A stretch of DNA of 64,000 bases, from contig JAFCMP010000519.1 in the NCBI GenBank assembly GCA_017506865.1, positions 715,346 through 779,345 of the forward strand. Reading direction: 5' to 3'. Under the pieces are notes generated by a model. The model was not told the DNA's origin, ran no database searches, and worked only from the letters and a program-made list of their open reading frames with translations. Made by a program: the position numbers and the translations under genes. Below, in pieces: positions 45,001 through 54,938 of the stretch (position 1 is the stretch's first letter; every line of letters begins with the position of its first letter). This stretch comes from Tribonema minus. Its lineage: Eukaryota > Sar > Xanthophyceae > Tribonematales > Tribonemataceae.

Positions 45001-45856
45001 CGGGCTCGGCTCTCGCGCGACCTCCCCCCGGCCCGCGCGCGCCGCCGGCGGCGTGCGCTGCTGCTGCTGCGGCGACGCCGCCGCCGCGCCGCCGCCGCCG
45101 CCGCTGGCCGAGCGCACGGACGGCGCCCTCCGCGGCGACCCCGCAATCATGCCTCCGCCGCCGCCGACGCTGACGTAGTAGCTGCTGCCGCGGCTGCGGC
45201 TGCGCAGCGACGCGGCACGCGCGCCCCCCTCGTCCTCGCCCGACTCGCTGTACGACGCGACGGAGCCGCCGCTCTTCTGGCGCGCGTGCCTCCCCCCCGG
45301 GAAGGGGCTCGCAAAGCCCCCCAGCGGCAGGCTCGCGAACCCTGCGGGCGGGCGCCCCTCCCACGGCCACGGCGGCTGCAGCGCTGGGGGGCTCTTAAAG
45401 CTGCTCTCGTCGCCACCCCCCCCCGCGCGCCACCGGTTTTGGCGCCGGCGCGGCCTTCTTGGCCCAGGGCCAGGGGTGCTGGAGAGGGGGGGGGGCGCCC
45501 CCCCTTTTGTCCCCCCCCCGCGTTGTTGTCGTCGTCGCGTGCGGCAGTGCTCGGCCGGGAGGACCCCCCCCCCGCGCTCGCGGCGGCGGCAGCCATGGCG
45601 AAGCGCGTGAAGACGTTGGGGCGGTCATCCGCGGGCGCGAAGGCGCGGTAGACGGTGCGGCCGATGTGCCAGCGCAGGAGGCGCGCGACGAGGTGGAGGA
45701 CGGCGGCGTTGGCGAGGTGCTTGGGCAGCGCCGCGGCGCCGCGCAGGAGGCCGCCGCGCTGGTAGTCGGCGCACACCGTGAACATGAGCAGGCACGCGCC
45801 GAAGCCGCTCACGAGGATGAAGGTGATGTTGGAGACAACGTACGGCAGCTTGTGCT
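42073..45856 (-). CDS. Unrecognised protein: hydrophobic N-terminal part, low-complexity middle, compact C-terminal domain
   Basis: Exons supported on the minus strand are 45856-44454, 43559-43331 and 42157-42073 (TGA at 42075-42073), with matching phases. The first opens after ACGCGCGCAG and encodes a hydrophobic stretch (YVVSNITFILVSGFGACLLM), then a basic region RLLRWHIGRTVYRAF and long Gly/Ser/Ala-rich sequence. The C-terminal part looks folded: LLDSMFFIKLVDEEGAWMFVED, HRLVFQCEPGRAAGHVRIRS, TYLFMLGLRRPLTLVAWDRE and YLQWTGTKFVHTPVKDSASR. Its strand-rich look with W and F repeats suggests a beta-trefoil-like fold, but that is a guess. The frame changes at a C9 run (45416-45424): one base more would join the two halves. 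Further 5' exons probably exist. Confidence 0.6.
42565..43260 (-). repeat. Six copies of the 3' edge of exon 43331-43559
   Basis: Plus-strand 'acccgcccgccgtcttgcag' with 'gagcacgcgccc' recurs near 42577, 42713, 42829, 42948, 43048 and 43212. The 43048 copy extends about 110 bases into exon sequence. Spacers are rich in 'aacttcaac' blocks. Confidence 0.9.
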
Positions 45857-47783
45857 CTGCGCGCGTGCGCGATGGCGCGAGCGCGCGCGGCAGGAGAGGA
45901 AGAGCACGAGATGTAGAGAGAGAGAGTATCAGGTGCGTGCAGCAGTGGTGGGGTCCACGCTGCAGCGTGTGCGCGGCACTTGGTGACGTACCAGGACAGT
46001 GGCGGCGACGAGGCATAATGGTATATGGCAGGGTCATGCTCTGCGGCGTCGCGCGTGGAGTGAGGTTGCAAAATTGACTCGAAACGTAGCACAAGGAAAC
46101 GGGAGAGACGTGCCCGCGGCGCGTCGCATGCAGGCTCAGTGCAGCGGGCAGACACGCTGGCAGGCAGTATGTGCACGACCGTGAGTGGAGTGTGCGCTGC
46201 AACCGCTGATGAGGAAAACGCTTACTCCGGTAAAGAAACAACAACGCAGCTTTCGCTCTGCAGCGGCGTGCAAGGCAACCGCGAATACAGTGTATGAACT
46301 GGTGGCTGACCAGACTGCGGTCAGTCAAACTCCCTGTGCGCGGATACCCAACAAGTGTTTTGAGTTCAACAGCAGTAGCAGCAGCAGGAGGGCCATTTCT
46401 CACCAATCCAGCGCCTGCCTTGCGGTCCGAACAGCGAGCGGTCCACCGCAATGGTGAGCGGTCCCGTGTCTACCAGCGCCATACTTCACAGCTGCTGCGT
46501 CGCTCCCTCCGCAGTTGTTACAGGCTTGGCTGCACCGCCGGAAAAGTGTGTGTTGCACCAGGCGGCACAGTCATGGCAAGTACAGCAGTCAGTTGGCTTC
46601 CTGTCTAGTTCAGTTGCTCTCAATATAGTGCCTGGACGTCAAGACGAGTGCGCCAGCGATGATACCAGCAGCAGCACAGGAATATGAGTTCAGCACTGGC
46701 GTAGACTCCGAGACAAGAGTGGCCGGCATCAGACAGGCACACTAACAGCAAAACATGAACACAGTATACCAGGTATGATTGTCGCACATAACTCTAAGAA
46801 GAGATGTGTAGGAGTAGATGATTGCGTCAGGTCAAGCTTTTACTAAAGGTGGCTGAAAAGAAGACGTGGGTTGTGCAATGTGGGGGAATCATACCGCCAA
46901 TAAACAACATGAAGATGATGAGACCCATTCCTTGAATTGACGAACAGGTGCAATTTGTGTTGCAGACCAAATGGCTAAGCAACGACGACGGTCGCTGACT
47001 GAGTAACAACAGTCGGTACTTGCCGCGCTCCTGCACGCCGTAACGTGCATCAGGAGAGCGCTTAAGTAGAAACATCGGGCACTAATGGTGGACAACACTG
47101 CTGACGCCAGTATGAATGAGATCGCCGTCACCAGGCAAAGAGCTCGTCACTTGCACTGTGAAACGCATTGATGCTTTGAAGTGCTCTCACCTTGCAAGCC
47201 GCAGCTGCGCGCACACTATCACAGGTTCAATCAGTAGGCAGTACACTGGCGCCCTGCCTGCAGCACTCCCGTTTTGCTCCTCCTACTCGCTGATTCCGGT
47301 GTACATACGCACTCGCCCCGGAGACGTTGTCTTCACCTCGGTTTCGCACGATGAGAGCTGCAGTGATGGCGGAACGAGTAATGTATACCACTCTTTACTG
47401 CCGCATGTGCGCAGCAGTGTCGCGTGGCCAGGTTTATTTCCAGGTTCAACTTCAACTTCCTCTCATGCGGCGGTGACACTCCAACTTCACCTCTCCAGAC
47501 CCCCTCACAGCTGCAGGCAATCGCCAGGCGGAAAAGTCATTATCGCCTCAGCATGCAGACTCTAATCGCCTACACAACATATGTTGTGAGCATTGTACAT
47601 TTCAATCGTACAAGGTGACCATGCTTGTGTTGATGACCGAAGCATGCACGCAGCGATCTGCAAGTGCGCGCAAGGCTGTGACAAGCAAGCATAAGACACG
47701 CATTGATGCAACAGATGTACAGGAAGCGGCACCACAGCACTCCTCAAACTCAGTCACCCAGAGATATACACAGCAGCGTATCG
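45857..47783. other. Region without a supported gene; holds a dispersed-repeat copy
   Basis: Possible 5' exons of the minus-strand gene ending at 42073 should lie here but could not be identified. 46402-46500 matches the right half of the repeat at 4331-4525. Confidence 0.5.
46402..46500. repeat. Dispersed repeat, partial copy (partner 4431-4525)
   Basis: Over about 95 bases it matches 4431-4525 with few differences, including 'tgagcggtcccgtgtctacc'. It is the best-preserved dispersed repeat pair in the window. Confidence 0.85.
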
Positions 47784-49358
47784 CTATTGATGTCGCCTTG
47801 CGACGGCCTCTGTGCCATCTGCGCCCCGGCTGCTGGGTGGTGCGGCACGATGCCGCGCGCCATTCTCGCCCGCTTCTTGTTCTGCCTCCTGCAGATAGCC
47901 ATCCAGCAGCAGGTTGCACGCAAGAGCAGCAGAGGCGGCGTCCACGCCAAACAAACCCATCCACGACTCAGACTCACTCTCGGACCCCGTGATCCAGTTC
48001 AAGTCATTGAGCTCATCGGTGAGCCTGGCAGCCAAGGAGATGGCCGCACACGCCAGCGTCGGCGGCGAGAGCTCCAGGGCGCTGGGTATGAACAGGAAGT
48101 CGTTAACGAAGCCCCAGGCGAGTTGCACCAGCTCGCGGCTGAGGCGCAGCGACCGCGCGTAGTTGAGCAGCAGCCTGCAACCGACGGGAGCGTGAGTCAG
48201 CGCATATAGTGACAGGACGCTGATGTTCCGCGCCAAGGATGGGCATTGCTGCTGCATGCATGTGAAGCTCGGATGCTGAGTGGTAAGCTGCACCATCGCC
48301 TTTAGCGGGCGTGTCGCACATTGGCAAGCTGACAGTTGCTCGTTGCAGGCAGACGCTTTGTCGAGACGTGCATTTTTGCAGCAAAGCACAAGCTGGGAAA
48401 AAATGCAGGCCGCGTGACCGCCATGCAGTGTGAAAATCGCTGAGAGATGACTCAGGAGAGGACAGCAATTCATGTCAGCACATGATTAGCATTCAAGTGC
48501 CTCATAGTAGGCTTGCTTGGGCGTGTGCCTCATTGTGCATAACACCGTCGCTTCAGACGTCTCAAGCAAAATGCCGCTGTCATTGTGGCACAGTGAGACG
48601 CGCCACTGACGCAAACACCAACTCAAGCTCCTCTCAGTGAGCGATCGATCGCATTCACAGCCCCCCGTTTGCTGAGTGTTTTACATCACAAGTCCGTGAT
48701 GGTTGCGCAGACGTAAATACAACGCACTGCTCATTCATGAATATCGGCAGACATCTCACCTGTATGGATGCTCGCCGTCCATGTCGAAGCCAATGATCCT
48801 CAGCACCGCCTGTTCGCATTCCACCACCTGCTCCTTCATGTCCCAATACGCCTGGTCCAACCGCGGAGGCTCCACCGCGCCGCCGCCAGGCTCTGCTGCA
48901 GTGACGTGCAAGCAGTTGATCACATCGCGCAGCCTGCGCGGCGTTTCCCGCACCTTGCCCGCCAGAAACAGGCACGTCACCAGCACCACCAGTCGCCTGT
49001 CGCGCTGCCGCAGCGCCTGCGCCTCACTCTCGCAGAATCTGTGAAAGAGTATGATGGCCGTCGATGTGGTCTCCTGGGTGAGCGGAAGAGTGCATGGGCA
49101 TCGATGGCGCCATCAGCGCAGTTCCGGTGGAGCTAAACATTTGCGTGAACTTCAAGTAGCTTGTAACTGGAGTTTTCAGCTGGCACCTTCCTGGGGATAG
49201 CGCAGGCGATGGCCGGCTCTGAACATTGCAGCTGTCCACCCGCGCCGTCGCCTCAGGTCCTCCTGGCTACCGCCGCTCCTGCTGGTAGCGCCGCTAGACA
49301 ATGCCGGCGACAGATGTCGCAGCGCAGCCAGGTTTTCGCCTGCAATGTTGGAGGCCAT
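47784..49358 (-). CDS. Transcriptional cyclin, cyclin K-like
   Basis: Three exons give 290 residues: 49358-49191, 49073-48760 and 48174-47784 (TAG). The N-terminal cyclin box reads TAIILFHRFCESEA, LVVLVTCLFLAGKVRETPRR and AVLRIIGFDMDGEHPYR. The second box reads LLLNYARSLRLSRELVQLAW and FVNDFLFIPSALELSPPTLA. The HPY...LL.YA and QLAW.FVNDSL-type wording is typical of cyclin K, with cyclins L, T and Q as alternatives. Such cyclins activate CDK9/12/13-type kinases on RNA polymerase II. The first intron would begin with GA: aligning RLRYPQ with ETTSTAIILFHRF needs a junction at CCCCAG, then GAAGGT; a GT four bases on breaks the frame. The gene is head-to-head with the ZC3H3-like gene. Confidence 0.82.
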
Positions 49359-49572
49359 CGGCAGTGCAGCAAAAGTAAAACTCGTCCCTCGGCGATCTGG
49401 GCACCTTCTTGAGGTCTACGACTCTTGTGGGGTAGGTTGCACACCTTGTCTTCGGCTGCCAAACACACACTCGATGTAAAGCGCTTCCAAATAGTGCCAT
49501 TCACATTTCAAGAAGCCCAAAGCATCCAATTAGTAGGCTGTCGTTGCTGCAGCAAATCTGAACAAGAATAAC
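49359..49572. promoter_or_regulatory. Short divergent intergenic region between cyclin and ZC3H3-like genes
   Basis: Only 214 bases separate the two start codons, so this is a likely bidirectional promoter, provided the cyclin has no upstream exon. No clear core-promoter motif is seen. Confidence 0.5.
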
Positions 49573-52008
49573 ATGGAGAGCCAAGGAGGTATCAAGCGAT
49601 CATCCTCCTACGTCGGAGGAGGCGGGAGGGGGCGGGGGTCTGCCAGGGCGTTCCCACCGCCAGCCCCTCCAGCAGGCCGACACATGACCTGGCGGCCCAA
49701 TGCCCCCTCAGCCGCCAACGTCCTCCCAAGGCCGGCAGCAGAGCCGGTGGTGACGCACAGCATGAGTTGGAAAAAGCCGCCGCCTACGGCTGCGCCCTTC
49801 TCTAAGACCGCACGGCCGCACAGGAGCCTTGTTAATGTGCCACCCCCTTCTGCAGCGGTTCTTCCCGCTGCAACCGGCGCTCTGGCTCCAAGCTTACCGC
49901 CGGCAGCACTTGTCAGCGCGCGTGCTGATGCTGTCGCTGGAACCTCAGGCGTGAAAACTGGGTCGCCTGTGGTGAGCCGGCACAGGAAGCTCGTCATAAT
50001 CAGCAACCCTGCCAGCCTGGCAGGTGGCGCGGACAACTCCCGCGCAGCATCACCTGGCCTCAGTGCGCCACCTGCTGGTTTACCAACACAACCACCTGCC
50101 GTGGGCATTGGTGCAGCTAAGGCGCCCGCTCCATGCAGCACCAGCAGAGCCCCTGCGCTACAAGCCTCGGGGCCAGCGGGTGTCCCGATTTCTGGTACGG
50201 TGGCAGTTTCTTCAGCACCCAGCCAACACAAGAAGATCGTCAACACCAGCAGCAGCATGACTGCGGTTACTACCACCACCAGCCAAGTGCGGACCACGCC
50301 CACAGCAACAGCTGCAGCGTTCACCGTTGCCAGACCCATGCCGACTTCTGCCGCCAGCACCGCCCGCCCGCCTGTCAGCGTACATAAGAAGCTCGTCATC
50401 AACACTAGCTGTATCACAAATGCTGCCGGGCAGGGTCAGGTTGCAGTGCATGCAGCGTCGGACAAAAGCAGCGGTAGCAGTAGAGGCGACAGCGCCGCGC
50501 ACAGCAGTGCCAGCAGCACCAGTGCTTGTGTCTCATCAACTGTCTCAGCAACTGCAGCAGCTGCGGTAGCGAAGCCGGCCGTCCTCAGGTACAGTATGGC
50601 AGCCAGCAATAAGGCAAAGATGCCCCTGTCACTTGCCAAGCGTGGGCAGAGTAAGAAAATGCATGTGGTCTTGTACAACACTGGCATGAACAAGTCCTTA
50701 GTGTTGCACAGCAAAATTGCCCGTCCGCTAGTAGTCAAGAGTTTCCGTCCATGGTGGCGGAAGGCGGGCAGCACAGTATGGGTCAGGAAGAGCGGCGGTG
50801 CAGGCAGCGGGGTCGGGAGTGGGCTTGGCAACAGGGTGTACGTCAACAGCAAGCCAGCGTCACCGGCAGCGGCAAGCAACAGCAGCAGCAGCGCCGGCGC
50901 TAGCGCTAAACCCATGTCGGTGCTCGCGCTGTCGAACAAGCGCGGATCATCGCCGTGCGCGGCGTACGTGAAGGTCTCCACCAACCGCCTGGTGCGCGTG
51001 CGCTCCCGCCAGTCGCTCGACAGCCAGCGGCTCAAGCAGCAGTTGCTGCGCGCTGGCGGCAGCAGCAGCACCTCCGCCGCCGCCACTGCTGCCGCTGGCA
51101 GTACTGTGCGCGGCAGCAAGAACAGGTCGCTCCGGCGCCTGCAGACGACGCAGCCCGTGTCGCCGCGCGGCACCGCCACGGCGGTGTCCGCCAAGTCGCT
51201 GGCGATAGCCAAGGCGTCGGAGCAGGTGCGGCGCGCGCGCGCGGTGCTGCGGACGCGCAACAAGCTCGTCAACGCCAGCGCCAGCGCCGGCGCCGGCGGC
51301 AGCGCCCCCCTGGCGCTCACGCGCAACCGCTCGCTGCACTGCAGCGCCGCCGTCGCCGCCGCCGGCAAGAAGCGCCCTCGCGACGGCAGCAATAGCGGCG
51401 CCGCCGCCGGTGCAAAGAAGCGGCCGCGTGTCGTCGGCGCCGCCGGCGGCAGCGGCGCGGCGCTCGGCAAGGCGAAGCGCGCGCGGCATTTCTGCCTCTT
51501 CTTCAACCGGTTCGGCAAGTGCTCCGCAGGCGCCGCGTGCCCGTACGCGCACGACCCCGCCAAGGTCAGCGTCTGCCTCAAGTTCCTCAGGGGCGCGTGC
51601 GTCGACGCGGCGTGCCCGCTGTCGCACACTCTCGACGCCGGCAAGATGCCCGTGTGCCGCCACTACCTCGAGGGCGTGTGCGCCGTGGAGAATTGTCCGT
51701 ACCGGCACGTCAACGTCGCGCGCGGCGCGGCGCTGTGCCCCTCGTTCCAGAAGGGGTACTGCCCGCTCGGCGCGGAGTGTCTGCTGCGCCACGAGTATGC
51801 GGAGCGGAGGCGGAAGGGGGGGGGCGGAGGGGGCGAGGGGGCGGATGAGGCAGGCGGCGGCAGCGACACGGGCGGTGGTGGCGATGGCAACGGCGGCGGC
51901 GGCGGTGCCGGCGGCTCATCTTGCGGTAATTGTTGCAGTGCCAGTGCGTGCATAGAGAGGGTTGTTGCGTTGAGCTGTGTCTTGGTGATACTTACTTGCA
52001 GGCCATGA
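49573..52008 (+). CDS. CCCH zinc-finger protein, ZC3H3-like
   Basis: A single long frame of 811 residues starts at ATG 49573. The first 630 residues are Ala/Ser/Pro-rich with recurring short basic motifs (HRKLVIISN, HKKIVNTS, HKKLVINTS, RNKLVNAS), a feature shared with vertebrate ZC3H3. Residues about 641-755 hold four CCCH fingers: CLFFNRFGKCSAGAACPYAH, CLKFLRGACVDAACPLSH, CRHYLEGVCAVENCPYRH and CPSFQKGYCPLGAECLLRH. ZC3H3 binds RNA and links polyadenylation to mRNA export. A Gly-rich tail follows. The last ~27 residues (to 52008) may be intronic: a GT after 51925 and an acceptor after a strong pyrimidine tract at 52786 would be in phase and replace them with an acidic C-terminus ending at 53004 (856 residues). 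Confidence 0.85.
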   Translation: MESQGGIKRSSSYVGGGGRGRGSARAFPPPAPPAGRHMTWRPNAPSAANVLPRPAAEPVVTHSMSWKKPPPTAAPFSKTARPHRSLVNVPPPSAAVLPAATGALAPSLPPAALVSARADAVAGTSGVKTGSPVVSRHRKLVIISNPASLAGGADNSRAASPGLSAPPAGLPTQPPAVGIGAAKAPAPCSTSRAPALQASGPAGVPISGTVAVSSAPSQHKKIVNTSSSMTAVTTTTSQVRTTPTATAAAFTVARPMPTSAASTARPPVSVHKKLVINTSCITNAAGQGQVAVHAASDKSSGSSRGDSAAHSSASSTSACVSSTVSATAAAAVAKPAVLRYSMAASNKAKMPLSLAKRGQSKKMHVVLYNTGMNKSLVLHSKIARPLVVKSFRPWWRKAGSTVWVRKSGGAGSGVGSGLGNRVYVNSKPASPAAASNSSSSAGASAKPMSVLALSNKRGSSPCAAYVKVSTNRLVRVRSRQSLDSQRLKQQLLRAGGSSSTSAAATAAAGSTVRGSKNRSLRRLQTTQPVSPRGTATAVSAKSLAIAKASEQVRRARAVLRTRNKLVNASASAGAGGSAPLALTRNRSLHCSAAVAAAGKKRPRDGSNSGAAAGAKKRPRVVGAAGGSGAALGKAKRARHFCLFFNRFGKCSAGAACPYAHDPAKVSVCLKFLRGACVDAACPLSHTLDAGKMPVCRHYLEGVCAVENCPYRHVNVARGAALCPSFQKGYCPLGAECLLRHEYAERRRKGGGGGGEGADEAGGGSDTGGGGDGNGGGGGAGGSSCGNCCSASACIERVVALSCVLVILTCRP

Positions 52009-52786
52009 CAGCTAGCTCGCTTGTGCCAAATCGCTTGACACGAGTGCAGCGGCACCCTTGGTGCCTGTGTTGATGCTGCTGCAACGTCACTACGTAGTAG
52101 TACAACAATACTCGTGGCCAGTGTCTGGATGTTCTGTATAATGGGTAGGGTGCCCCCAAGTAAACGGCTATAGTACACAGCGGCTGCTGTGTTGTGCAAA
52201 GAGCCCTGCGTAGAAACGTGTTTTTGCATGTGAATCTGAGCACTGCCATTGCTCTGGCAGTGCTACTTGACGTGACAGCAGTGGTTACCTTGATGTCTGT
52301 GATCATGAACACGCAGTTGCAGTGCTTAATGTGATACACAACAACTTTGCCACTGTACGCCGCGCCTTTCATACTACCTGTTCCCAGTTGCATGCGATAG
52401 CCACTGTTCTCTGTGCCTTGCAGTCCCTCTCTGATGGTGGATTTTTACATACATGGCGTACATACATACATCAGAACATCACTTTTCAACACTTGGTTGT
52501 CTACCACATGCACACAGCTCGCCAAGCGCCAGCTCCCCTCTGAGCCTGCGGACATTGTCCGCTGGTGAACAGGGTGCTACTGTGTGTGCGCGTCATGCCT
52601 GCCATTATGCTCAACGCATGCATGCATCATGGCTCGGACACACTTCATGTAGAGCAGCGCAACGTGTGCGCCCCGCCTCACAGTCGGTCTTAGCACAGCA
52701 ATGTCGCCCCCGGGCGGCACCGCCCCCGCCGCTTGCGCCGTTGTCCGTCTCTCTCTGCCTCTGCCATTCTCGCAACCGTCGCAAAG

Positions 52787-53004
52787 GCGGGCACGAGGCA
52801 GACATACACAGGTCACATGACAGCGTTGGAATCAGTGGCGATGGCACTGCGGCAGTGTCGCTCGCTGGCGGCGGCGCGGCGCACGACGGCTTCAGCAGCG
52901 GCGGCGACGGCGACAGCGGCAGCAGCGATGCGGAGGCGGATAGCGCAGAGTCCGAGTCTGAGTGCGAGGATGCATGGAGCGTGCTGCCGGTGTGGGCCCG
53001 ATGA
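52787..53004 (+). CDS. Candidate last exon of the ZC3H3-like gene
   Basis: The exon follows a long C/T tract and an AG at 52785-52786, and is in phase with a donor after 51925. It encodes GGHEADIHRSHDSVGISGDG, a Gly/Ser stretch, then an acidic end ESESECEDAWSVLPVWAR and TGA. The acidic composition suits a protein-interaction tail. It is supported only by phase, splice signals and composition. Confidence 0.4.
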
Positions 53005-53858
53005 CATGTGCATGCGACGGCAAAGTATATACATAATGGCAGCGGAGTTGTCAATTGACGGCAGTGCTCAGCAGCGTGGCTGCGCAGCGCGTGAGTTGCG
53101 GTACCTGAACAGGAGCGTTGTGTCAGCAGTATGTAGCGGTAATCTGGAGCAGTATGCGGGCTTGCGCACCTTGCATTGTAGCGCATGATGTGTTGTCAAG
53201 TAACGCATGCATGGCTGCATTGTGTTGTAAATAGCAACTTGTTTCAAATGACTCAGATTCGTATATCATGGCTTCCCTTTGATGCTTCATGGATCTTGGC
53301 GTATGCACAAAGAACCGTGGGGTTTCGTATGAACTGCAGCGGCATGCACAATGGAGCGCTAAAGAGCATTGTCATTGCATATTTGTTGCCTGCAACATAC
53401 ACACAATCCTTGCAATTTCTCAGCGGTATAGCCCGCATCTAACATGCGCATAACACCGGGAGCAGCGTCACTATATGGCATACGCTCTGCACTGCCGCAT
53501 TACCATTTTGCGTCTTCTGCCATGCACATCACTTGCGACCAAATGATAACAACTGCTAGCGTGTGTGCGCAAGCATGTTCGGTTGATGCTTCATCTGGAA
53601 GCAAGCAAGGGCAAGAGGATCAGAACACGGTGCCCTGGGCACCAATGTTGCCTGTCACTTTTCAAGCACTGTTGCTTCCTTTGATTGATGCACACGCTCA
53701 ATTGCAGATCTATTGGGCATTTTATGTAACCCAAGTGACCAAAACGGGCATTCAGGCGCAGTGACAGGCATACGTTACCAGAAGCACAGCTGTCACCATT
53801 GCAATTTGTGATCGCACGAGTGCAGCGTTTCTGCAGCATTATGACTTTTTATTTGCAG
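53005..53858. other. Intergenic region, nothing recognised
   Basis: No frame with conserved motifs, RNA gene or repeat was seen between the ZC3H3-like gene and the hAT-like element. Confidence 0.6.
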
Positions 53859-54862
53859 TAGGGGTTCCGATCGTTCGAAACAGTGCCGAACGTTCGACAT
53901 GTTCGTTCGACTCGAACGTTCGTTCGAAAGAAATCTGTGCGAACTCGAACATCGAACCAACATCGAACATACGTTCGAACATGTTCGAACACCTTACTTC
54001 TAACACAGTTTGTGGTGTTGTGCGAGTGTGAGCATCTACAATGTACTCTGAGATTCTACATTGAGCGATAATTCTGGCGGACGGGGTGCCAGCAGTAGGA
54101 CAGGCACCAGCGGCAATGGACCCATTGCACCTGCAGGCTTCAAAGCCCCTGCCAATGCGAGATCTCAGTGGTGGAAGCACTTCTGGAAGTCTGTGCAAGG
54201 CAGCTCTGCGCGCTGCAAGCATTGCGACCTCACGATCGACTTGAAGCAGAGTAGCACTACTCTATTGCAGCACACTCGTGATACGGCTTGGGGGTGTATT
54301 CAGACAGTTACAGGCAGTTACACCTCACAGGTTGGCACAGGTCTCAGTAGACCTGTGTAGTCGGTGTAGACCTTGACATGTGATTGAGAGCTGGCCTGAC
54401 CTTAGTTGAAGGCAGGTGCAACTAGTTGGGTCACATGCCAAAGGGCACATCAAAGTAGTATGCACAGCATCAGAACCTCCCCTGCAAGCAGCAAGCCCGA
54501 ACCTTGCTGTGCCAGCCGTCGTCCAGCCCCAAGCCTTCCGTCTCTCAGCAGCAGAATAAAATATCCGGTAAGCGCATCGCGTTTCCTTTCGCATAACATT
54601 TCATTTGAGTTCTCTGAAGCGTGTCTACTTGTTTTGCTCTTCCAGCTTGCTTGTTTGCATTCATGACAGCATCACAAGGTAAGCCGCTTCAATTTGGCAC
54701 CCGAAGACAGTCCTTACCTCGTGCTAACCCCGCCCGCAAGGGCAGCAGCGTGGTGATCGCTGTCCAATGTATCACTGCTCGAATCGTGTCAAAGCCTTTC
54801 GAGGACCCAGATTACGTAAAGCAATACGTAAAGAACAGCCGTGGGAAGCGAGTTAAACGTTA
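53859..54862 (+). mobile_element. Decayed hAT-like DNA transposon, 5' part
   Basis: The left end reads TAGGGGTTCCGATCGTTCGA, a plausible hAT terminal inverted repeat. About 120 bases packed with TTCGAAC/GTTCGAA motifs in both orientations follow (53870-53998), as in hAT subterminal regions. A BED zinc-finger frame lies behind it (54151-54285), and a short frame at 54664-54862 contains VSKPFEDPDYVKQYVKN, which could be the next conserved block. No matching right end was found before the retrotransposon, so the element is truncated. Confidence 0.6.
54061..54360 (+). pseudogene. BED zinc-finger fragment of a hAT-like transposase
   Basis: The frame has no ATG; a stop lies just upstream at 54049 and the first usable codon is TTG at 54061. 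It encodes SQWWKHFWKSVQGSSARCKH, C, and LLQHTRD, giving the BED layout W..F ... C-x2-C ... H-x3/4. BED fingers bind DNA in hAT transposases and domesticated relatives. The catalytic RNase H-like domain is missing downstream, so this is a relic or a non-autonomous copy. Confidence 0.6.
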
Positions 54863-54894
54863 ATCACGCTAGGTTCCTGCACTAGAATGCTTAT

Positions 54895-54938
54895 GACGGG
54901 GCGGCGTAGTGGTGCACCGCTACGTCGTGACCCGCCCC
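54895..54938. other. Strong GC-rich hairpin
   Basis: GGGGCGG and CCCGCCCC flank a near-palindrome CGTAGTGGTGCACCGCTACG centred on GGTGCACC. It could fold as DNA cruciform or RNA stem-loop. It lies between the hAT relic and the retrotransposon gag frame, possibly in an LTR. Confidence 0.6.

Noticed and set aside
44458..45651. 397-residue plus-strand open frame
   Set aside because: Arg/Ala-rich antisense shadow of the low-complexity minus-strand exon; no splice support or conserved motif.
50436..51644. 402-residue minus-strand open frame
   Set aside because: It is the antisense of the ZC3H3-like CCCH gene in GC-rich sequence, with no domain of its own.
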